Source of the DNA: Nitrosopumilales archaeon
GTDB taxonomy: Archaea; Thermoproteota; Nitrososphaeria; Nitrososphaerales; Nitrosopumilaceae
Direction of reading: 5' to 3'
Assembly (NCBI GenBank): GCA_025350175.1
Contig: JANXYF010000138.1
Coordinates: 1 to 10,238, forward strand
Length of the DNA stretch: 10,238 nt
The notes under the pieces were generated by a model that saw only the letters and a list, made by a program, of their open reading frames with translations, made no database searches and was not told where the DNA came from. Below are positions 6,227-10,238 of the stretch, in pieces. The translations under genes were made by a program, and so were the position numbers. The stretch's first letter is position 1; every line of letters starts with the position of its first letter.

Positions 6227-7137
6227 AAGCAAAAACAAAAGATCTACTAACGCTAAATGAGTTGAAAAAATATGAATTGTTGGAAATAATCGAAAATGCC
6301 ATCAAACTAAAAAAAGATCTTAAAAAAGGAATTTCAAAACCACTGTTAAAAAATAAAACACTTGCTATGATTTTTCAGAAACCATCTACCAGAACAAGAG
6401 TCAGCTTCGAAACTGGAATGTTTCAGATGGGCGGGCATGCTCTCAATTTGTCCGCAGATGATCTTCAACTAAAAAGAGGAGAGACAATAGAAGATACTGC
6501 TAAGACGCTCTCGAGATATGTTGATTTGATAATGGCTAGGGTGTACTCCCATGATGAAGTAGAAATATTGGCCAAAAATGCTTCCATACCTGTAATAAAT
6601 GGACTCTCTGATTCATTTCATCCATGTCAAATCTTGGCAGATCTTATGACAATTAAAGAGAAAAAGAAAAAACTTAACGGATTAAAAATTGCGTGGATTG
6701 GAGATGGAAATAATGTTTGTAATTCTATGATTTATGGATGCGCAAAAGTATCTATTGATATCAACATTGCAACTCCTAAAGGTTATGAGCCAAATCTGAA
6801 TATAATCAAAGAATCAAAAAAATTCATTGATATTCAGTTGCTTAGTAACCCAGAACTGGCGGTAAAGAATGCTGATGTCGTGGTGACTGATACCTTTGTT
6901 TCAATTCATCATCAAGCAACGGATAGAGCAAAAGATTTTCTACCACGTTTTCAAGTAAACTCAAATTTAATGAAAAAAGCAAATCATGATGCAATTTTCT
7001 TGCACTGTCTTCCCGCAAAAAGAGGTCAAGAGGTTACAAGTGAGATACTTGATGGTCCACAATCAGTAATTTGGGATGAAGCGGAAAATAGACTTCATGT
7101 ACAAAAGGCACTAATGGCTTTCCTACTACAAGTCTAA
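6223..7137 (+). CDS. argF: ornithine carbamoyltransferase
   Basis: Makes citrulline from carbamoyl phosphate and ornithine in arginine biosynthesis, in the cytoplasm, normally as a trimer. At 304 residues it matches the family. Carbamoyl-phosphate binding STRTR is at 55-59, HPCQ at 133-136 and HCLPAKRG at 261-268; these separate it from aspartate transcarbamylase. The ornithine loop is unusual: D223 and S227 are kept, but the SMG triad reads SIH (227-229). ATG 6223 is preferred: it forms the common ATGA overlap with the ftsY stop, has a G-rich SD-like GGGGGAAG just before it, and gives a typical N-terminus. The ATG at 6211 would add four residues and deepen the overlap. Coupling to ftsY suggests it is the last gene of pfdA-ftsY-argF. 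Other carbamoyltransferases (for example of putrescine) are less likely given the retained Asp and Ser. Confidence 0.93.
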   Translation: MKAKTKDLLTLNELKKYELLEIIENAIKLKKDLKKGISKPLLKNKTLAMIFQKPSTRTRVSFETGMFQMGGHALNLSADDLQLKRGETIEDTAKTLSRYVDLIMARVYSHDEVEILAKNASIPVINGLSDSFHPCQILADLMTIKEKKKKLNGLKIAWIGDGNNVCNSMIYGCAKVSIDINIATPKGYEPNLNIIKESKKFIDIQLLSNPELAVKNADVVVTDTFVSIHHQATDRAKDFLPRFQVNSNLMKKANHDAIFLHCLPAKRGQEVTSEILDGPQSVIWDEAENRLHVQKALMAFLLQV

Positions 7138-7139
7138 CG

Positions 7140-7147
7140 TTTATAAG
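7140..7147 (+). promoter_or_regulatory. TATA box for the uL18-secY ribosomal operon
   Basis: TTTATAAG starts three bases after the argF stop and is centred about 42 bases before the uL18 ATG. Transcription would start near 7169, giving a 5' leader of roughly 16 bases with only a weak SD-like AGGAT (7173-7177). This is the one promoter in the window that is not at leaderless spacing. Confidence 0.5.
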
Positions 7148-7160
7148 AGCTTCACCAAAA

Positions 7161-7166
7161 TTTTTT
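7161..7166 (+). terminator. T6 tract after argF
   Basis: A run of six T lies 24 bases after the argF stop, inside the near-palindrome CAAAATTTTTTG (7156-7167). It may end the pfdA-ftsY-argF transcript just before the predicted start of the ribosomal operon. The tract is short, so read-through is plausible. Confidence 0.35.
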
Positions 7167-7185
7167 GTAAATAGGATTAATACAT

Positions 7186-7674
7186 ATGGCATATTCACAA
7201 ATATTACGTAGATCTCGGGACGAGAAGACCAACTACAAAAAGAGAAGACATCTCTTGATGGGTAGACGAGACTTTATCACAGTTCAGATATCAAACGAAA
7301 ACACACTGGTACAAATTCATAAACCAGAAATGGCTGGTGATAAAGTTCTTTCATCAGCTCATTCCAGATCACTTATCAATAAAGGTTGGAAGGGATCAAG
7401 AAAGAGTATACCTGCAGCATATCTCACTGGTTATCTTGCAGGTAAGAAAGCACTTGCAAGTGGAGTCAAGAGTGCAGTACTTTATACTGGAACTAGAAAA
7501 TATACACAAAGAATTGCTGCCGCATTGAAAGGAATAATAGATGCTGGACTAGATGTCCCCGCAGACGCAGAAACTTTTCCATCTGAAGAGAGGATTAGTG
7601 GTAAGCATCTTAAAGTTGCAAATGAGATCGACAAAGTAAGATCTGCGATTGATAGTGAGGTTAAATCTAAATGA
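7186..7674 (+). CDS. rpl18: large subunit ribosomal protein uL18
   Basis: Binds 5S rRNA in the central protuberance of the 50S subunit. The 162-residue length and the basic N-terminus (LRRSRDEKTNYKKRRHLLMGRRDF) are of the archaeal/eukaryotic L5-like type. The alternating strand-helix core, with ISNENTLVQIHKPEMAGDKVLSSAHS-like layout (about 36-62), GWKGSRKSIPAAYLTGYLAG (68-87) and VLYTGTRKYTQRIAAALKG (97-115), fits the family. The charged C-terminus looks like a helix. It is the first gene of the operon here; in many archaea eL19 precedes uL18, but argF does here. Its TGA overlaps the uS5 ATG by four bases, so translation is probably coupled. Confidence 0.95.
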   Translation: MAYSQILRRSRDEKTNYKKRRHLLMGRRDFITVQISNENTLVQIHKPEMAGDKVLSSAHSRSLINKGWKGSRKSIPAAYLTGYLAGKKALASGVKSAVLYTGTRKYTQRIAAALKGIIDAGLDVPADAETFPSEERISGKHLKVANEIDKVRSAIDSEVKSK

Positions 7675-8306
7675 GTAGAACAGAACAAAGACCAAGACCA
7701 CCAAGAAGAGAACCAGAACAGGTTTGGGTTCCAAGGACCAAATTGGGAACACTAGTTGCAACTGAAAAGATTACAACGATGAAAGAAATTTATGAAAATG
7801 GTTATCGAATTCAAGAGGCTGGAATAATTAAAAAATTATTGCCAGGAATTAAAACAGAAGTAATTGATGTTGGAATTGTTCAAAAACAAACGACCAACGG
7901 TGAATATACAAGATTTAAGGCACTTGTTGCAGCAGGTGATGAAAATGGTTGGCTAGGAATAGGTCAAGGAAAATCAAAACAGATGAGAATTGCAATTGAA
8001 AAAGCAACAAATCAAGCTTATCTTAATGTCAGTCCAGTAAAACTTGGTTGTGGAAGTTGGGAGTGTAGATGTGAACAACCACATTCAGTCCCATTCAAAA
8101 TCAGGGGTAGAGGTGGAAGTGTTACTATAGAAGTTATTCCAGGACCAAGAGGTCTAGGACTTGTAGCAGGTGGAAATATTAGAAATCTCTTGAAATTAGC
8201 AGGTTTGAAGGATGCTTGGACAAAAAGTACCGGGTCAACAAACACCATGACATCTACATCAAGAGCTGTTTTGGATTGTTTGAGACAAACATTTAGTCAG
8301 GGTTGA
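7671..8306 (+). CDS. rps5: small subunit ribosomal protein uS5
   Basis: 30S protein near the decoding region and mRNA entry, involved in accuracy. At 211 residues it is of the longer archaeal/eukaryotic type. The N-terminal part has the archaeal WVPRTKLGTLV pattern (19-29) and a helix up to about 60. The S5 RNA-binding domain follows, with TRFKALVAAGDENGWLGIGQGKSKQ split around residues 80-104. The C-terminal domain includes PHSVPFKIRGRGGSV and PGPRGLGLVAGG. A cysteine/histidine cluster C127-x4-C132-x-C134-x3-H138 could bind a metal; a comparable Cys-rich segment occurs in other archaeal uS5. The start overlaps the uL18 stop and the stop abuts uL30 with no gap. Confidence 0.97.
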   Translation: MSRTEQRPRPPRREPEQVWVPRTKLGTLVATEKITTMKEIYENGYRIQEAGIIKKLLPGIKTEVIDVGIVQKQTTNGEYTRFKALVAAGDENGWLGIGQGKSKQMRIAIEKATNQAYLNVSPVKLGCGSWECRCEQPHSVPFKIRGRGGSVTIEVIPGPRGLGLVAGGNIRNLLKLAGLKDAWTKSTGSTNTMTSTSRAVLDCLRQTFSQG

Positions 8307-8780
8307 ATGAAGATGGGTAAAGCTTTCTTAATAGTTAGAATGAAAGGAACCGTTAATGTTCCTTATTGGGCTGACACTACGATGGATCTTCTACACTTGG
8401 ATAAAAGATTCCGCGCTACAATAATTCCAGAAAAAGATAATACAAAAGGCATGCTTGACAAGATTAAACATTACGTCTCGTGGCAGGAAATTGATGTACA
8501 AACCACCAAAGAGCTATTGGAGAAAAAGGCACGTAAAGGAGGTTATAAAAAAATTACTCCGGAAGATATGACAAAATTAGGATTCAAAAATACTGATGAA
8601 CTTGCAAAATCAATTGCAGAGGGCACTGCTACATTATCTAAATTAAAACCGCTTAAACCATGGTTTGCATTATCGCCACCAAAACATGGATTCAAACGAA
8701 ATACAAAGAAGATGTATGGCGAAGGGGGAGTCCTTGGCAGTCATAAAGAACTCTTAGCACAAGTGAGGTTAATGATGTAA
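8307..8780 (+). CDS. rpl30: large subunit ribosomal protein uL30
   Basis: 50S protein of 157 residues, the long archaeal/eukaryotic form (the bacterial form is about 60). The conserved first part, FLIVRMKGTVNVPYWADTT (7-25), is followed by the L30 ferredoxin-like fold ending near MLDKIKHYVSWQEID. The archaeal extension carries EKKARKGGYKKITPEDM and a basic C-terminus with SPPKHGFKRNTKKMYGEGG. Two in-frame ATGs, 8307 and 8313, are both possible starts; 8307 abuts the uS5 stop and is used here, though 8313 (MGKAFLIVR) is equally plausible. One base separates its stop from uL15. Confidence 0.96.
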   Translation: MKMGKAFLIVRMKGTVNVPYWADTTMDLLHLDKRFRATIIPEKDNTKGMLDKIKHYVSWQEIDVQTTKELLEKKARKGGYKKITPEDMTKLGFKNTDELAKSIAEGTATLSKLKPLKPWFALSPPKHGFKRNTKKMYGEGGVLGSHKELLAQVRLMM

Positions 8781-8781
8781 A

Positions 8782-9204
8782 ATGCCAACAAGATTAAGAA
8801 AGACAAGAAAATACCGAGGAAGCAGACACTGTGGTTGGGGACAAATTGCTCAACACAGAGCAAGTGGCCATAAAGGAGGACTTGGCCAATCAGGTTTGCA
8901 TAAACATCATTTCATAAGAATGCTAATGACTGATCCAAAACATTTTGGTCATGATTCTACTCATCCACCACATCCAAATCTAGTTCGAAAATGGGCTAGT
9001 ATAAGAGATCTAGATGATATCTTTGCAAAATTTGGAAAACAGGAAGGCGGCAAGAAACTGATAGACCTTACTGAACTAGGCTATGATAAGCTGTTAGGAG
9101 GAGGACAGACTAAGAATGCTTATGTTGTTAAGGTGGAAAAATTCTCTGCTTCTGCCGAAGAAAAAATAAAACAATCTGGTGGAGAGGTGCAAGCAGTAGC
9201 GTGA
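8782..9204 (+). CDS. rpl15: large subunit ribosomal protein uL15
   Basis: 50S assembly protein that runs deep into 23S rRNA. At 140 residues it is of the archaeal/eukaryotic type. The flexible basic and glycine-rich N-terminus (TRLRKTRKYRGSRHCGWG, then ASGHKGGLGQSGLHKHH) fits the family, and the globular part begins near residue 66 with LVRKWASIRDLDDIF. LIDLTELGYDKLLGGGQT (93-110) followed by YVVKVEKFSASAEEKIKQSGG (114-134) is the typical C-terminal fold. Ten histidines lie between residues 16 and 64, dense even for this family. GAGGT at 8765-8769 may serve as a distant SD. The TGA overlaps the GTG start of secY by four bases. Confidence 0.95.
   Translation: MPTRLRKTRKYRGSRHCGWGQIAQHRASGHKGGLGQSGLHKHHFIRMLMTDPKHFGHDSTHPPHPNLVRKWASIRDLDDIFAKFGKQEGGKKLIDLTELGYDKLLGGGQTKNAYVVKVEKFSASAEEKIKQSGGEVQAVA
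9183..9188 (+). promoter_or_regulatory. possible Shine-Dalgarno for secY
   Basis: GAGGTG lies within the end of uL15, 12 bases before the GTG at 9201. It matches six bases of the archaeal SD consensus GGAGGTGA. The spacing is slightly long, but it supports GTG 9201 as the secY start. Confidence 0.4.
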
Positions 9205-10238
9205 CAGCAGAAGAAGGCAAGTCATCTGGCGGTTTTTTAAAAACTATTATCTCAAAAGCTGAAGTTTACATTCCACAAGTACCAAAGCCCAAAAAGAAAA
9301 TCCCATTACAAGTCCGTTTGATGTGGTGTGGAGTAGCATTATTTATTTACATGATCATGGGACAAACTCCTCTTTATGGAGCATCAACACCATCCTTTGA
9401 TTTTCTTGCATTTGCCAGAGTAATTTTTGCTTCGCAACAGGGTACATTGATAGAACTTGGAATTGGACCTATTGTTACTGCTGGACTTTTAATGCAACTT
9501 CTAAAAGGTTCTGAGATATTTCATCTTGATTTCAAGAAACCAGAGGATAGAGAATTATATCAAACAGCCACCAAGATTGTCACTTACATAGTAATCATTG
9601 CTGAATCATCGTTGTATGGTATGGCAGTTTATGGACCTAGGATGCCTAACCATGAAGCTATCTTCATTCTGATAGGACAGTTGATTGGAGCATCCGTGAT
9701 AATCATGCTACTCGATGAATTGGTACAAAAGGGATGGGGACTTGGAAGTGGAATTAGTTTGTTTATTGCTGCAGGTGTAGCTCAACAAGTAATTTGGAGT
9801 TTATTCAGTCCAGTTCCTGCAGGAGATGGAGGTCCAGTAGGTGTATTTGCAAATATTATACATGGTGCAATTAATCATGATTTTACTAATCTATTCTTCC
9901 GGTCTAACCAATTACCTGGTATATTTGGTCTATTCATAACAGCCGGAGTCTTACTGATTCTTGTATATACTCAGGGAATCAAGATAGAAATACCAATCGT
10001 ATCTACCAAATACAGAGGATTCTCAGCGGTATATCCAATCAAGTTAATGTATGTCTCAAACATTCCCGTAATTTTGGCTTCTGCCCTTACTGCTAACGCA
10101 GTGTTTATGGGACAAATCATGTGGGCCAACTTTAACCCCCGAAATGCAAACCCATTCCTGAATTTCTTAGGAATGTTTGATCCAACGTCGCCATCCACTC
10201 CAACAGGGGGTGTACTGTACTATGTAACTGCACCACGT
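9201..10238 (+). CDS. secY: preprotein translocase subunit SecY (3' end outside window)
   Basis: Channel subunit of the archaeal Sec61/SecYE-beta translocon in the cytoplasmic membrane; it accepts ribosomes delivered through FtsY. The frame is open for 346 codons to the window edge, so roughly the first seven or so of ten membrane segments are present and the rest is cut off. The N-terminus is cytoplasmic and basic (KPKKKIPLQVR, 29-39). Probable membrane segments lie near 40-59, 86-103, 124-142, 153-171, 181-202, 240-258 and 284-303. Family signatures are LGIGPIVTAGLLMQLLKGS (86-104), LLDELVQKGWGLGSGISLF (170-188) and KYRGFSAVYPIKLMYVSNIP (270-289). GTG 9201 overlaps the uL15 stop as GTGA; no ATG occurs before the first membrane segment, so this start is well supported. 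Truncation is by the window only, with no sign of damage. Confidence 0.96.
   Translation, partial: MTAEEGKSSGGFLKTIISKAEVYIPQVPKPKKKIPLQVRLMWCGVALFIYMIMGQTPLYGASTPSFDFLAFARVIFASQQGTLIELGIGPIVTAGLLMQLLKGSEIFHLDFKKPEDRELYQTATKIVTYIVIIAESSLYGMAVYGPRMPNHEAIFILIGQLIGASVIIMLLDELVQKGWGLGSGISLFIAAGVAQQVIWSLFSPVPAGDGGPVGVFANIIHGAINHDFTNLFFRSNQLPGIFGLFITAGVLLILVYTQGIKIEIPIVSTKYRGFSAVYPIKLMYVSNIPVILASALTANAVFMGQIMWANFNPRNANPFLNFLGMFDPTSPSTPTGGVLYYVTAPR

Noticed and set aside
9971..10198. Minus-strand open frame of 75 codons at the right end
   Set aside because: It is antisense to secY, whose plus-strand translation gives clear family signatures.
9201..10238. secY as a broken gene
   Set aside because: The frame is open to the last base and simply cut by the window edge.

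Overview
The window is AT-rich archaeal chromosome, most likely from a marine ammonia-oxidising thaumarchaeon (Nitrosopumilus-like Nitrososphaerota). The evidence is the archaeal/eukaryotic-type ribosomal proteins in archaeal order (uL18-uS5-uL30-uL15-SecY), an archaeal prefoldin alpha subunit next to ftsY, TATA boxes placed about 25-27 bases before start codons (leaderless transcripts), and overall protein character. The genus assignment is inference; no marker such as amoA is present.

Layout. (1) 59-1711 (+): ATP-type phosphoenolpyruvate carboxykinase, a gluconeogenic enzyme. (2) 1714-3744 (-): a secreted, membrane-anchored subtilisin-family (S8) protease with a PA domain, convergent with pckA across only 2 bp. 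(3) 3745-3820: a compact divergent promoter region holding two TATA boxes and a perfect 7-5-7 dyad just before sod. (4) 3821-4444 (+): Fe/Mn superoxide dismutase, followed by a T-rich terminator. (5) 4515-7137 (+): an apparent pfdA-ftsY-argF operon joining a chaperone subunit, the SRP receptor and ornithine carbamoyltransferase. (6) 7186 to the right edge (+): uL18, uS5, uL30, uL15 and the start of secY, with overlapping or abutting reading frames, so very probably one transcript. The window cuts secY after 346 codons.

Functionally, the right half is the translation and protein-export core: nascent chain handling (prefoldin), SRP receptor (FtsY), ribosomal proteins and the SecY channel. The left half is central carbon metabolism, cell-surface proteolysis and superoxide defence.

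Most of the window is ordinary housekeeping DNA. I do not see a new multi-gene system, CRISPR array, insertion sequence, tRNA or rRNA. The best leads are a dyad in the sod promoter that looks like an operator, and an FtsY whose acidic tail and basic-aromatic membrane-binding-like motif lie at the C-terminus instead of the N-terminus. Lesser leads are an S8 protease with no visible prodomain and an OTC with a changed SMG ornithine loop. There is no gene-free stretch longer than 300 bases.
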